Shown: in pieces, positions 1-8,433 of the stretch | Position numbering within the stretch: position 1 is the stretch's first letter | How the letters are laid out: every line of letters starts with the position of its first letter | The notes under the pieces: generated by a model | What the model saw: only the letters and a program-made list of their open reading frames with translations | Database searches by the model: none | What the model was told of the DNA's origin: nothing | Position numbers and translations under genes: made by a program | Assembly: GCA_965371945.1 (NCBI GenBank) | Contig: CBDVAK010000018.1 | Coordinates: forward strand, 1 to 22,074 | Direction: 5' to 3' | DNA: 22,074 nt | Source: CBDVAK01 sp965371945 | Lineage (GTDB): Bacteria; Pseudomonadota; Gammaproteobacteria; Competibacterales; JAHEDQ01

Positions 1-263
1 AACCTAAATAACTCCAACTTCGCGGGTTTTTTGCAAAACACCAGGTGCTCGGTCCCACCCCCCCCCCCCCGGGGGGGCCCCCGGCGGGCCCCCCCCCCCC
101 GACACCGGTGGTCGGTCTGCCGCCAACTACGTCTTTGTGAACCGTGTACGGTAGCGACCCGATCCGGATAGACGGCGGCGGCACGCTCGAGAAAGCCGAC
201 CGGCGTCAACTGGGCGTAATTGGCATCGTTTCTATCCAGCCCGTGCTGGTAGGGATCGTTCAT
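1..263 (-). CDS. Fatty-acyl-CoA synthetase (AMP-binding family), N-terminal part only; identity lost at a poly-G tract
   Basis: The gene begins at ATG 263 (minus), 7 nt after a strong GGAGG ribosome binding site (271-275). Its first residues read MNDPYQHGLDRNDANYAQLT, then PVGFLERAAAVYPDRVATVHG, then RRSW and RC. This matches the N-terminus of medium/long-chain acyl-CoA ligases of the AMP-binding family, which activate fatty acids to acyl-AMP and then acyl-CoA in the cytoplasm. The members I know are about 540 residues, with a following RCRRLASAL-like stretch. Here the match stops at codon 55, where the reading enters 12 consecutive G. The frame stays open to the window edge (about 87 codons), but residues after 55 are Gly/Pro/Arg and then unrelated sequence. 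The gene may be truly broken, interrupted by another element, or damaged by an assembly error. The N-terminal identification is by recalled similarity. The AMP-binding core motifs are not present in this window. Confidence 0.72.
   Translation of the reverse strand, partial: MNDPYQHGLDRNDANYAQLTPVGFLERAAAVYPDRVATVHGSQRRSWRQTDHRCRGGGARRGPPRGGGGGTEHLVFCKKPAKLELFR
58..100. repeat. C/G homopolymer tract
   Basis: The tract holds a run of 13 C (58-70), 7 G (71-77), 5 C (78-82), a short GGCGGG, then 12 C (89-100). The C7/G7 junction at 64-77 is a perfect palindrome. Nothing like it occurs elsewhere in the window, whose protein-coding DNA is GC-rich but complex. The tract starts exactly where the acyl-CoA synthetase reading loses family resemblance. 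Sequence 1-53 on the far side is AT-richer and does not look like the rest of that gene. A misassembly or sequencing artefact is as likely as real biology. Confidence 0.85.
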
Positions 264-350
264 GTTGAAACCTCCGTTACTACTCTGGCCTGCTCTCCCG
301 GTACTCCATCAATTGTAATTTCAGTAACCCGGGGCGTTGGCCGACGTGAC

Positions 351-456
351 GTGGGTGCGGGTGGTGCATTCCGGGACCGTCAGCGGCAGGGATGCCGCTG
401 TCGAGCCTACAGGGATGTATTCACGGCGTGTCCTGGAAGGCACTGCCCGCACCCGC
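351..456. repeat. Structured dispersed repeat, complete copy (REP/BIME-like or structured RNA)
   Basis: Outer arms 351-377 and 430-456 pair over 27 positions with one true mismatch (A368/G439) and a few G-T pairs. They enclose a perfect 8-bp hairpin (381-388 with 393-400, loop GGGA) and an unpaired block (401-429). A second copy at the other end of the window aligns ungapped with 355-428. The block 404-428 is 24/25 identical between copies. The element lies between the 3' end of the mechanosensitive channel gene and the start of the acyl-CoA synthetase gene. The rest of 264-540 shows no gene: I see only the synthetase leader and no convincing T-tract terminator. I have the impression that similar dispersed elements occur in related genomes but cannot name a family. 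Confidence 0.82.
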
Positions 457-540
457 ATTGCCCCGGCTTATTGAGCAGCCACCATCAGGTCCGGGAAACC
501 ACTGATCCATTGGTGAACTTGCATCCGGTATCCGATATGG

Positions 541-3500
541 CTAACTGACCGGAGCACTTCCGGGTGGCCAGGGTGGCAATTCCTTGACATGCAGATCGGT
601 CTGGGGATAAGGCACCCTGATGCCGTTATCCCGCAATGCATTCCAGATTCCGAACAACACATCGGACCTGAGCCGCACCGGATGGTACTGCTCTATGTCA
701 CCGAAAAACTGGACGCGAAAGTTGATGGAGCTTTCTGCGAACTCCCACAGGAAAACCGCGGGGGATGGATCATCCAGAACCTCCGGATGGCGTTCCAACA
801 CCTCTTGCATCAGGCCACGCACCCGCTCCAGGTCGGCGTCATGGGCGACGCGGATATAGAGCACGGTGCGCAGTACCTTGTCGGCATGCGTCCAGTTTGA
901 AAAACTGTTGGAAATCACCTCGGCATTGGGAATGATGACTTCCTTGTTGTCCCAGGTATTGACCGTTAGAGAACGCATTCCGATGCTGCCGACCACTCCC
1001 TCCGCGCCCGCCACTTCAACCCAGTCACCGGTTTTCAACGGCCGCTCCACCAGCAGCAGAATGCCGCTGACGAAGTTGTTGGCGACATTCTGCATACCGA
1101 TACCCAGACCAACACCCAACGCACCCGCAAACACGGTGAATGCGGTCAGGTCGATACCGACGGTGTTGAGCAGCACCAGCACACCGATCAGAACCAGCGC
1201 GTACTGCGTGAAAGCAGACAGGCTGTTGCGGATCCCCAGGTCCATGACACCCGAATAGACCCACCGATAGGTGATGGAGCGGAGCCACTGACCAAAACGA
1301 ACCACCAACAGCAGGCTGATCAGCAGTACCATGATGTCCAGCGCGCTGACCGGGGAACCCCCTACGCTGAACAACCCGACCTCGAGCAACGCCATCAGGC
1401 TGTCGCCGATCAGTTCCACGGCCTCCCCACCGTAGACCCACACCAGAGCGTAGGCGATGGTCAAAAACAGCACGATGCGAACAATTCGATGCAGCGGGGC
1501 AATGATATCCTGGGTCCACAGCAAACCGTACTCGCTACGGCGTACCGCCAGGTTTTTCAGATACACCACCAGATCGTCCAGCAACCCTCTGAGCACCAGC
1601 CATACCAGCATCGCAGCCACGAACATGCCCAGCCCGCCAAGCACCCGCCAGGCCAGATCAAGATAGCCGACTATTCCCAGCAGCGCCGCCGCCACGGGGA
1701 TCCAGACCACCACCAGACTGACCACCCGGACACTGACGAACCAGAACTTATCATGGTAGGCGCCGGCCAGCAGACCGGTTACGAAGCGGCGCACCCTGAG
1801 CACGATCGGCGCGCTTACCAGCAGAATCAGCATCACCACACGATCGAGGACGTCCTGAACGGCTTCAGACACTCCCGCCAGTTGGCCCAGCATGCTCAGC
1901 CCAACTACCAACGCACCCATCCACACCACGATCTGGACGCGCCGGTGCAAGCCGGGATTGCATTGCTCTTCGCTCAGGTGGGGATCGGCCATCAGCAACC
2001 AGGCCAGTTGACCCAGTGTGCGGGCGGCCAGGGCCAGAGCCAGTACGGTCAGGATGATGCCGCGTCCCGGCTGTTCCAGATCGGTGATCATCACGGTCAA
2101 CAGTATGGCCAGCGCCACCCCTGCCGGAATGATGATTCTGCGCAGCAAACGCACCAGCAGCATCGAAATATCGTCACCAAAACGGTCACGGCGGCGCATC
2201 TGAATCCGGAAAATCCGCCGCAGTCGGAACAGCCAGCGTTGCAGTCGAATGATCAGCCACACCAGCAGCAGGATGGCGAACACCAGCTGGGCCCAGATCC
2301 AGCGGTTTTCCCCGGCAACATCCTGGGCCATGAACTCGACGCTCAGCCAGATCTGGTTGCCTATCAGTCGGGGTGCCTGCATCACCCGCCCGCCTAGTAT
2401 CAGCAGTTCCGTGCCATACTGGGGCAGCACTCTTCTGGTGAGCAGCCCACGACGCGTCAGTTCTTCATAACTTAGTTGAATTTCCTGCTGCAGGGTCAAT
2501 GCTCTGCTCAGAATATCCTGAATCTGTAGCTGCCGCCCCTCCAGTTCTGCGCGGGCCACGTCAATCAATTCCAGCTCGGCCTCCCCGGCCAGCCGGGAAT
2601 CTTTCGTGGTGTGCACCCGACGTTCCAGCAGTGCGCGTCGCTTGTCGCTTACCTCGATCCAGCGGTCGAAGATCTCTAGTCCGCGCTGTGACTCGGCAAC
2701 CAGTTCACCGACATCCCGCAGGGCCACCCGCAGTTCACCTGTCTGCGGACGCTCCTCCTGCAGTGCGTCTGCTATCTGCAACAGCTCGTTGTTGACTTCG
2801 ACGATGCGACCGTCCGCACGCGCCACTGACGCCCGTTGCTCGTCGACATCGGCCCGGGTCTCCAGCAAGCGCCGCCGGTATGCCGGCAGACTCTGATCCA
2901 GCAGCTCACGTCTGGCCGCTTCCGCATCACGCAGATACGCCGTTGCCTCGCGATCGGTGCGCCGCGCCAGCTCCGATCTGCTGGTGGCTTGAGAGCGCTC
3001 AGCCGCAGCCCCGAACCGGTTCAGTTTTCCCAACCATCGAGCGGCCGCTTGCAGGTTTTCCCCGGCCAGCGCCACCCGCTGCTCCGCGATCTTCTCCCTG
3101 GCCCGGTACCAGGCCAGCAACTCGGTGAGATCGGCGAGTGCCAACCGCAGCCGCTCCAGCTCCTGATGCCGGTCGGCACCGGCCAACATTTCGGCGGCTG
3201 GATTTTCCAGCAACTGCCGTCGGGATTGCAGCTCAGCAAGCGATTTGCGGGTCGAACCAATGTCACTCACCAGGCGGTCCAGCCGCAGGCCCTGGTCGTC
3301 GAGCTCAATCTGTTTCGATTCGGAGCGCACGCGCGCACGTTCCAATCGCTCGGGAGTCACCAGCTCGGGTGTCAGCGCCGAGATTTGTTGCTCCAGATCC
3401 TGGAGGTACACCTGTACCTGATCGAGGGCCAGAGCAAGCCCCGTGCGTTCTTGTTGCAGGGCTGCCGCGCGGGCGGCGGTCACCGGGCCGGATTCACGTG

Positions 3501-3681
3501 ACACGGCATCAAACTGTAGCGATTCACCAGCCGCCAGCAGCGGCACCAGGACGCCAATCAACAGCAACCCGGCGTTGCGCGCCGATTTCCAACCCGGACG
3601 CCACCGGAAACCAGACCGGTGATGCCGGACCACCTCCAGACCGGTGGCGTCAGGGGTATCAGCCAATCTGGGCGCGAGCAT
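541..3681 (-). CDS. MscS-family mechanosensitive channel, large MscK/MscM-like type
   Basis: This inner-membrane channel opens under membrane tension and releases solutes during hypo-osmotic shock. Numbering from ATG 3681: a hydrophobic export segment near 37-52; a long Glu/Arg/Leu-rich periplasmic region with coiled-coil character (about 60-410); and many hydrophobic segments from about 464 to 850. The family signature follows: the Gly/Ala-rich pore helix (GALGVGLGIGMQNVANNF, 853-870), then LLVERPLKTGD and the beta domain with NTWDNKEVIIPNAEVIS (908-924). Total length is about 1046 residues, close to MscK and MscM of E. coli (about 1100). The start is uncertain. ATG 3681 overlaps the end of purL by 23 nt and has no clear ribosome site. 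GTG 3723 and GTG 3633 are alternatives, and the latter begins after the purL stop and still keeps the export segment. It is the last gene of the dapA-bamC-purL direction. Family assignment is firm; MscK versus MscM is not. Confidence 0.93.
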   Translation of the reverse strand: MLAPRLADTPDATGLEVVRHHRSGFRWRPGWKSARNAGLLLIGVLVPLLAAGESLQFDAVSRESGPVTAARAAALQQERTGLALALDQVQVYLQDLEQQISALTPELVTPERLERARVRSESKQIELDDQGLRLDRLVSDIGSTRKSLAELQSRRQLLENPAAEMLAGADRHQELERLRLALADLTELLAWYRAREKIAEQRVALAGENLQAAARWLGKLNRFGAAAERSQATSRSELARRTDREATAYLRDAEAARRELLDQSLPAYRRRLLETRADVDEQRASVARADGRIVEVNNELLQIADALQEERPQTGELRVALRDVGELVAESQRGLEIFDRWIEVSDKRRALLERRVHTTKDSRLAGEAELELIDVARAELEGRQLQIQDILSRALTLQQEIQLSYEELTRRGLLTRRVLPQYGTELLILGGRVMQAPRLIGNQIWLSVEFMAQDVAGENRWIWAQLVFAILLLVWLIIRLQRWLFRLRRIFRIQMRRRDRFGDDISMLLVRLLRRIIIPAGVALAILLTVMITDLEQPGRGIILTVLALALAARTLGQLAWLLMADPHLSEEQCNPGLHRRVQIVVWMGALVVGLSMLGQLAGVSEAVQDVLDRVVMLILLVSAPIVLRVRRFVTGLLAGAYHDKFWFVSVRVVSLVVVWIPVAAALLGIVGYLDLAWRVLGGLGMFVAAMLVWLVLRGLLDDLVVYLKNLAVRRSEYGLLWTQDIIAPLHRIVRIVLFLTIAYALVWVYGGEAVELIGDSLMALLEVGLFSVGGSPVSALDIMVLLISLLLVVRFGQWLRSITYRWVYSGVMDLGIRNSLSAFTQYALVLIGVLVLLNTVGIDLTAFTVFAGALGVGLGIGMQNVANNFVSGILLLVERPLKTGDWVEVAGAEGVVGSIGMRSLTVNTWDNKEVIIPNAEVISNSFSNWTHADKVLRTVLYIRVAHDADLERVRGLMQEVLERHPEVLDDPSPAVFLWEFAESSINFRVQFFGDIEQYHPVRLRSDVLFGIWNALRDNGIRVPYPQTDLHVKELPPWPPGSAPVS

Positions 3682-6600
3682 TGCGAAACAGACGCATCCA
3701 GGGACTTTCCTCACCCCAACCACGTGGATGCCAGGACAGTTGCCGGGTCAGGAAAACCCGCTCGGGGTGAGGCATCATGATAGTGAAACGACCATCCGCG
3801 GTGGTGAAGCCGGTCAGCCCGCCGGGAGACCCATTGGGGTTGCATGGATAGCGCTCGGTAGCGTCGCCGTAGTGGTCGACGTAGCGCAGTGCGGCGGTGC
3901 CGTCGCGCTGCATGTCGGCCACCGTGACGCCGGCCGGCAGCAGCACACGTCCCTCACCATGAGCGACCGCGACCGGCAGCCGGGAACCCGCCATGCCAGA
4001 GAAAAACAACGACGTGCTGGGCAGTACCTCCACCATGCTCAATCGAGCTTCGAACTGTTCACAGCGATTGCTCACGAAACGCGGCCAGCCAACCGTCCCC
4101 GGCATCAGCTCCGCGACCAGGGAAAACATCTGGCAGCCGTTGCAAACGCCCAGCCCAAAACTGTCGCCCCGGGAGAAAAAACCCTGAAACTGGTCACGGG
4201 CACGTTGGTTGAACAGTATCGACCCGGCCCATCCACCACCGGCCCCGAGTACGTCACCGTAGGAAAAACCACCGCAGGCAGCCAGCCCCTGAAACCGGTC
4301 CAGCGTGATGCGGCCGGTGATGAGGTCCGTCATGTGGACATCGACGACCACGAAACCGGCGCGCTCGAAAGCGGCTGCCATTTCGAGCTGACCGTTGACA
4401 CCCTGCTCGCGCAGTATGGCGACCCGGGGCTTCACCAAACCACTGGGCGCCGGTGCGAGCCCATGGTCGAATGTCAGTTTCGCGTGCAACCCCGGATCGG
4501 TGTCGTCTCGGATCGCCTCGAATGCCTCGGATGCACAGTCCGGATCATCACGCAACGCCTGCATTCGATAGCTGGTTTCAGACCAGCACTGCTGCAGAAC
4601 GTGACGTTTCTCATCCACCAATCTCTGGCTGCGATGATCGATCCTGACTCGAAAACCGGACACGGCTTTGCCGATCACGTGACTGCACTCACCCAGCCCC
4701 GCCGCTACAACTCTTTCCAGCACCGCGGGCAGATCGCGGTCGAGCACTTGCATGACAGCACCCGGTTCCTCGGCAAACAGGGCAGCCCAGGGGTCCTCAT
4801 CCAGCGCACCGAGATCGACCTCCAGCCCGCACCGACCCGCGAACGCCATCTCGCACAACGTGGCCAGCAGCCCGCCATCGGAACGGTCGTGATAGGCAAC
4901 CAGCAGATCCGCGGCTGCCAACTCCCTCACCAGCCCGAAAAAACGTTGCAGATCGACAGGGTCATCGAGATCCGGGGCCTGGTCACCCAGTTCACCATGC
5001 ACCTGAGCCAGCGCCGAACCACCCAACCTGTTGCGACCACGCCCCAGATCGACCAGTAGCAGGCTGGAATCACCGAGGTCGTGGCGCAGCTGCGGGGTCA
5101 GGGTGCGGTCGACGTCGGCAACCGATGCAAATGCGGAAACCACCAACGACAACGGCGACACCACCGAGTGCTGGTCGCCACCTTCACCCCACACGGTCTT
5201 CATGGACAGGGAATCCTTGCCCACCGGTATCGCGACGCCCAGCGCCGGACACAGCTCCATGCCTACCGCGCGCACCGCATCGAACAAACGGGCGTCTTCA
5301 CCGCGATGTCCGGCGGCGGCCATCCAATTGGCGGACAACCGCACATCGGTGATGTGGTCGACCGCGGCGGCCGCGATATTGGTAAACGCCTCGGCGACCG
5401 CCATCCGCGCGGACGCCGCGGCATCGATCAGCGCCACCGGGGCGCGCTCGCCCATGGCCATGGCTTCGCCACCGCGTTCCCCCCAGCAGGCGGCAGTCAC
5501 GGCCACGTCCGCTACCGGTACCTGCCAGGGTCCGACCATCTGGTCGCGGCAAACCAGGCCGCCGACGGTGCGATCGCCAATAGTGATCAGAAACGACTTG
5601 TCGGCCACCGCGGGCAGTCGCAGCACCCGGCGCACCGCTTCGCCGATATCCAGATCCGCGGTCACCAGCGGTTCGTGGTCAACCGGGAAGTGACGAACAT
5701 CCCTGACCATGCGTGGCGGTTTGCCCAGTAACAGCGGCAGCGGCATGGATACCGGCTGGTTGCCGAACAGTGCATCACTCACCTCGAGCACCGTCTCTTC
5801 GGTCACCGCGCCGATCACCGCAAACGGCGCGCGCTCGCGCGCGCAGATGGCGGCAAACATTTCGAGCCGATCACGCTCCACCACCAGCACATAGCGTTCC
5901 TGGGATTCGTTCGACCAGATCTCGCGCGGTGACATACCGGGGTCATCCACCGGAATCGCGCGCAGATCCACGCTTGCACCACAACCGGCATCGTTGACGA
6001 TTTCCGGTACCGCATTGGAAAGACCGCCGGCACCCACGTCGTGGATGGACAACACGGGACTGCCATCGCCCATTGCCCAGCAGCGATCGATCACTTCCTG
6101 GCAGCGCCGCTGCATCTCCGGGTTGGCCCTTTGTACCGAGGCAAAATCCAGATCCTCGCTGCTGTGCCCCGATGTCATCGACGAAGCCGCGCCGCCACCA
6201 AGACCGATCAGCATCGCCGGCCCACCCAGTACGATGATGGCGCTGCCGGCCGGCAATGGCGCCTTGTCGATCTGGCCACGGCGGATGTTACCCAAACCGC
6301 CGGCCACCATGATCGGTTTGTGATAACCGCGCAGCTCGCGCCCATGTGGGCCGGGCACCAGCATCTCGAAGGTGCGAAAGTAGCCCGCCAGGGTGGGGCG
6401 GCCGAATTCGTTGCTGAATCCGGCCGCTCCGAGCGGACCCTGCTGCATGATCTCCAGCGCGCCGGCTATCCGCCCGGGCCGCCCATAATCGATTTCCCAG
6501 GGTTGTTCAAAACCCGGTATGCGCAGGTTGGAAACCGAGAATCCGGTCAGTCCGGCCTTGGGTCGCGCTCCCCGCCCGGTCGCACCCTCGTCACGGATTT

Positions 6601-7567
6601 CACCACCGGAACCGGTGGCCGCACCTGGCCAGGGCGATATCGCGGTGGGATGGTTGTGGGTTTCCACCTTCATCAACACGTCGACGTGTTCGTCGTGGTA
6701 GCCATACTCTCCGCTTTGCGGCGCCGGGAAAAAGCGCCGGCCCGCCCGCCCCTGCATCACCGCGGAGTTGTCGTGATATGCGGACAATATCCCCTCGGGG
6801 CTGTGTCGATGGGTGTTGCGAATCATCCCGAACAGCGACCGGTTTTGCGGTGCACCGTCGAGCAGCCAGTCAGCATTGAAGATCTTGTGACGGCAATGTT
6901 CGGAATTGGCCTGGGCGAACATCAGCAACTCGGCGTCGGTGGGATCACGACCGAGTTCCATGAAGGCCGCCACCAGGTAGTCAAGCTCACCGTCAGCCAG
7001 GGCCAGACCCAGCGCCTGGTTGGCGCTGACCAGTGCGGCGCGACCCTGTCGCAATACCGGTATCGTCACCAGCAATCCCGGATGCGCCACCAGGAACAGG
7101 CTCGCCAGATCGCCGCCGTTCGCCACCACCTGCTCGGTCATGCGGTCGTGAATCAGACCGGTCAGGGCATCCAGCCGCTCATCTTGCAGCAGCACCCCGT
7201 TGACATCGGTGAACCGCCAGATGACACCGCGTTCGATACGGCGGATCGAAGTCAGCCCGCAATTGTGAGCGATGTCGGTGGCCTTGGACGACCATGGCGA
7301 GACAGTACCCTGACGCGGCACCACCACCAGGGAGCAATCCGTGGCCACTGTGGTCCGCGGCCGCTGTTCCGGGATACCCAGCAATCTGCACAAGCGGGCC
7401 TGCAGGTGATCAGCGGCTACATGGGGTTCCGGATCCTCGGTACGATCCACCAGATAGATGAACGTCCCGCTCACGGCGGCCACCGACGGCAACCGGGCAC
7501 ACACCCCGTCGTGCAACCGCCGCAACCGGAACGGGGAACCCCAGTCGCCACCGTGGAGAGCGATCAA
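3659..7567 (-). CDS. purL: Phosphoribosylformylglycinamidine synthase (FGAM synthetase), large single-chain type
   Basis: PurL converts FGAR, ATP and glutamine to FGAM in the fourth step of de novo purine synthesis, in the cytoplasm. The 1302 residues match the single-chain gammaproteobacterial form (E. coli, 1295). Visible landmarks are the GTVSPWSSKATDIAHNCGL segment near residue 90, the AIRS-like ATP-binding halves with KVETHNHPTAISPWPGAATG, and the C-terminal glutaminase. The glutaminase triad is Cys1142 (GVCNGCQ), His1267 and Glu1269 (PHPER), each offset by 7 from E. coli Cys1135, His1260 and Glu1262. The C-terminal ending SPWMRLFRNARAQIG is typical. The start used is TTG 7567, 7 nt after GGGG (7575-7578). 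No in-frame ATG exists between the upstream MBL gene and this point, and the N-terminus aligns with the family from here. It lies 59 nt after the MBL gene and its end overlaps the proposed channel start. Confidence 0.97.
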   Translation of the reverse strand: MIALHGGDWGSPFRLRRLHDGVCARLPSVAAVSGTFIYLVDRTEDPEPHVAADHLQARLCRLLGIPEQRPRTTVATDCSLVVVPRQGTVSPWSSKATDIAHNCGLTSIRRIERGVIWRFTDVNGVLLQDERLDALTGLIHDRMTEQVVANGGDLASLFLVAHPGLLVTIPVLRQGRAALVSANQALGLALADGELDYLVAAFMELGRDPTDAELLMFAQANSEHCRHKIFNADWLLDGAPQNRSLFGMIRNTHRHSPEGILSAYHDNSAVMQGRAGRRFFPAPQSGEYGYHDEHVDVLMKVETHNHPTAISPWPGAATGSGGEIRDEGATGRGARPKAGLTGFSVSNLRIPGFEQPWEIDYGRPGRIAGALEIMQQGPLGAAGFSNEFGRPTLAGYFRTFEMLVPGPHGRELRGYHKPIMVAGGLGNIRRGQIDKAPLPAGSAIIVLGGPAMLIGLGGGAASSMTSGHSSEDLDFASVQRANPEMQRRCQEVIDRCWAMGDGSPVLSIHDVGAGGLSNAVPEIVNDAGCGASVDLRAIPVDDPGMSPREIWSNESQERYVLVVERDRLEMFAAICARERAPFAVIGAVTEETVLEVSDALFGNQPVSMPLPLLLGKPPRMVRDVRHFPVDHEPLVTADLDIGEAVRRVLRLPAVADKSFLITIGDRTVGGLVCRDQMVGPWQVPVADVAVTAACWGERGGEAMAMGERAPVALIDAAASARMAVAEAFTNIAAAAVDHITDVRLSANWMAAAGHRGEDARLFDAVRAVGMELCPALGVAIPVGKDSLSMKTVWGEGGDQHSVVSPLSLVVSAFASVADVDRTLTPQLRHDLGDSSLLLVDLGRGRNRLGGSALAQVHGELGDQAPDLDDPVDLQRFFGLVRELAAADLLVAYHDRSDGGLLATLCEMAFAGRCGLEVDLGALDEDPWAALFAEEPGAVMQVLDRDLPAVLERVVAAGLGECSHVIGKAVSGFRVRIDHRSQRLVDEKRHVLQQCWSETSYRMQALRDDPDCASEAFEAIRDDTDPGLHAKLTFDHGLAPAPSGLVKPRVAILREQGVNGQLEMAAAFERAGFVVVDVHMTDLITGRITLDRFQGLAACGGFSYGDVLGAGGGWAGSILFNQRARDQFQGFFSRGDSFGLGVCNGCQMFSLVAELMPGTVGWPRFVSNRCEQFEARLSMVEVLPSTSLFFSGMAGSRLPVAVAHGEGRVLLPAGVTVADMQRDGTAALRYVDHYGDATERYPCNPNGSPGGLTGFTTADGRFTIMMPHPERVFLTRQLSWHPRGWGEESPWMRLFRNARAQIG

Positions 7568-7626
7568 CGCTCTGCCCCGCCGGGAGCGAAGCGCCGGACC
7601 AGCCGTTTCACGCTCAATGTCATCAT

Positions 7627-8388
7627 TCAGTCCAGCTCCAACCAGCCCGGGCCACCATCCTGGGAGGACAGCCGGATACGCCCGCTATCACCACCCAGCG
7701 CCGTGGTCAGCGCACCCAGCGCCGCGGCCACCGTGTTGTTTTGTTCGCTGAGGTGAGCGGCCACCAGATAGCGCAGACGGCTGCAATCGAGCGCAGCCAC
7801 CAGCCCCGCGGCCTGATCGTTGCTGAGATGGCCGTAGTCACCGCCCACCCGGCGCTTGAGCGCCCCGTGATAGGGGCCATCACGCAGCATCACCTGATCG
7901 TGATTGGTCTCCAGAATCAAAGCATCCAGGGTTCCCAGCGTTTGCACCATATGCGGGGTCACGTGACCGGCGTCGGTCAACATGCCCAGACGAAGGCCAT
8001 TGCTCTCGAAACAGAACTGACAGGTCTCCCGGGCATCGTGGGGTACGGTGTAGGGTCGTATCGTCAGGCCATCGATGGTAAAGCTGCGGCAAGCGGTGAT
8101 CGCGGTACGCCGCGGCACGTCGTCCAGACGACGGCTGCGCAGCGTGCCATGAGTGGCGTAAACCGGAATATCATAGCGCCGTGCGAGCGCCGACACCCCG
8201 GCGATGTGGTCGCCGTGCTCATGCGTCACCAGGATGGCGCTGAGATCCTCGGCGGCGCATCCCAGCAGTGACAGGCGATGGCGGGTTTCGCGCAACGAAA
8301 ATCCACAATCCACCAGCACCCGGCTCAAGCCGGACACAACCAGCGTGGCGTTGCCCTTGCTGCCACTGCCCAGTGACGCGAACTGCAT
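7627..8388 (-). CDS. MBL-fold metallo-hydrolase, WalJ/YycJ-like
   Basis: The 253-residue protein starts MQFASLGSGSKGNATLVV, as in the YycJ/WalJ branch of metallo-beta-lactamase-fold proteins. The metal-binding motif HEHGDH is at residues 56-61, with later ligands likely in LTDAGH and AAHLSEQNN. Members have been described as putative nucleases or linked to cell-wall signalling in Firmicutes; the substrate in Proteobacteria is not established. No signal peptide is seen, so it is probably cytoplasmic. The gene sits between bamC (45 nt upstream) and purL (59 nt downstream) on the same strand, consistent with one transcript. In related genomes this gene often follows dapA-bamC. Fold and metal site are clear; the cellular role is unknown. 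Confidence 0.92.
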   Translation of the reverse strand: MQFASLGSGSKGNATLVVSGLSRVLVDCGFSLRETRHRLSLLGCAAEDLSAILVTHEHGDHIAGVSALARRYDIPVYATHGTLRSRRLDDVPRRTAITACRSFTIDGLTIRPYTVPHDARETCQFCFESNGLRLGMLTDAGHVTPHMVQTLGTLDALILETNHDQVMLRDGPYHGALKRRVGGDYGHLSNDQAAGLVAALDCSRLRYLVAAHLSEQNNTVAAALGALTTALGGDSGRIRLSSQDGGPGWLELD

Positions 8389-8393
8389 GCCGC

Positions 8394-8416
8394 CCGGTCG
8401 CCTGCTAGCAGACCGG
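8394..8416 (-). other. Bulged hairpin in the leader of the MBL gene
   Basis: In the 45-nt gap after bamC, 8394-8398 pairs with 8412-8416 (CCGGT/ACCGG). An inner 10-nt palindrome (CTGCTAGCAG, 8402-8411) extends the stem past a 3-nt bulge. In the minus-strand mRNA its 3' side lies just before the weak ribosome site of the MBL gene (ATG 8388). It could slow translation initiation or couple it to ribosomes leaving bamC. No T-tract follows, so it is not a convincing terminator. Confidence 0.35.
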
Positions 8417-8433
8417 CCGCGGCAGACGATGCA

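Noticed and set aside
1..53. Left-most bases as the end of an insertion sequence
   Set aside because: One frame ends in a short peptide that could be a transposase tail, but I see no terminal inverted repeat or target duplication and cannot support it.
301..328. AT-rich stretch upstream of the acyl-CoA synthetase as an operator
   Set aside because: The apparent half-sites (GTACT/AGTAAC) do not align around one centre, and the TACAAT there lacks a matching -35.
144..548. Plus-strand open frame of 134 codons at the left edge
   Set aside because: It runs antisense to the acyl-CoA synthetase start and through the structured repeat; the product is low-complexity and unlike any protein.
3644..5059. 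471-codon plus-strand open frame opposite the purL C-terminal half
   Set aside because: Same reasoning: a shadow of purL with no recognisable domain.
6041..7756. 571-codon plus-strand open frame opposite purL
   Set aside because: Antisense to purL with its catalytic residues intact; composition is that of a shadow frame.
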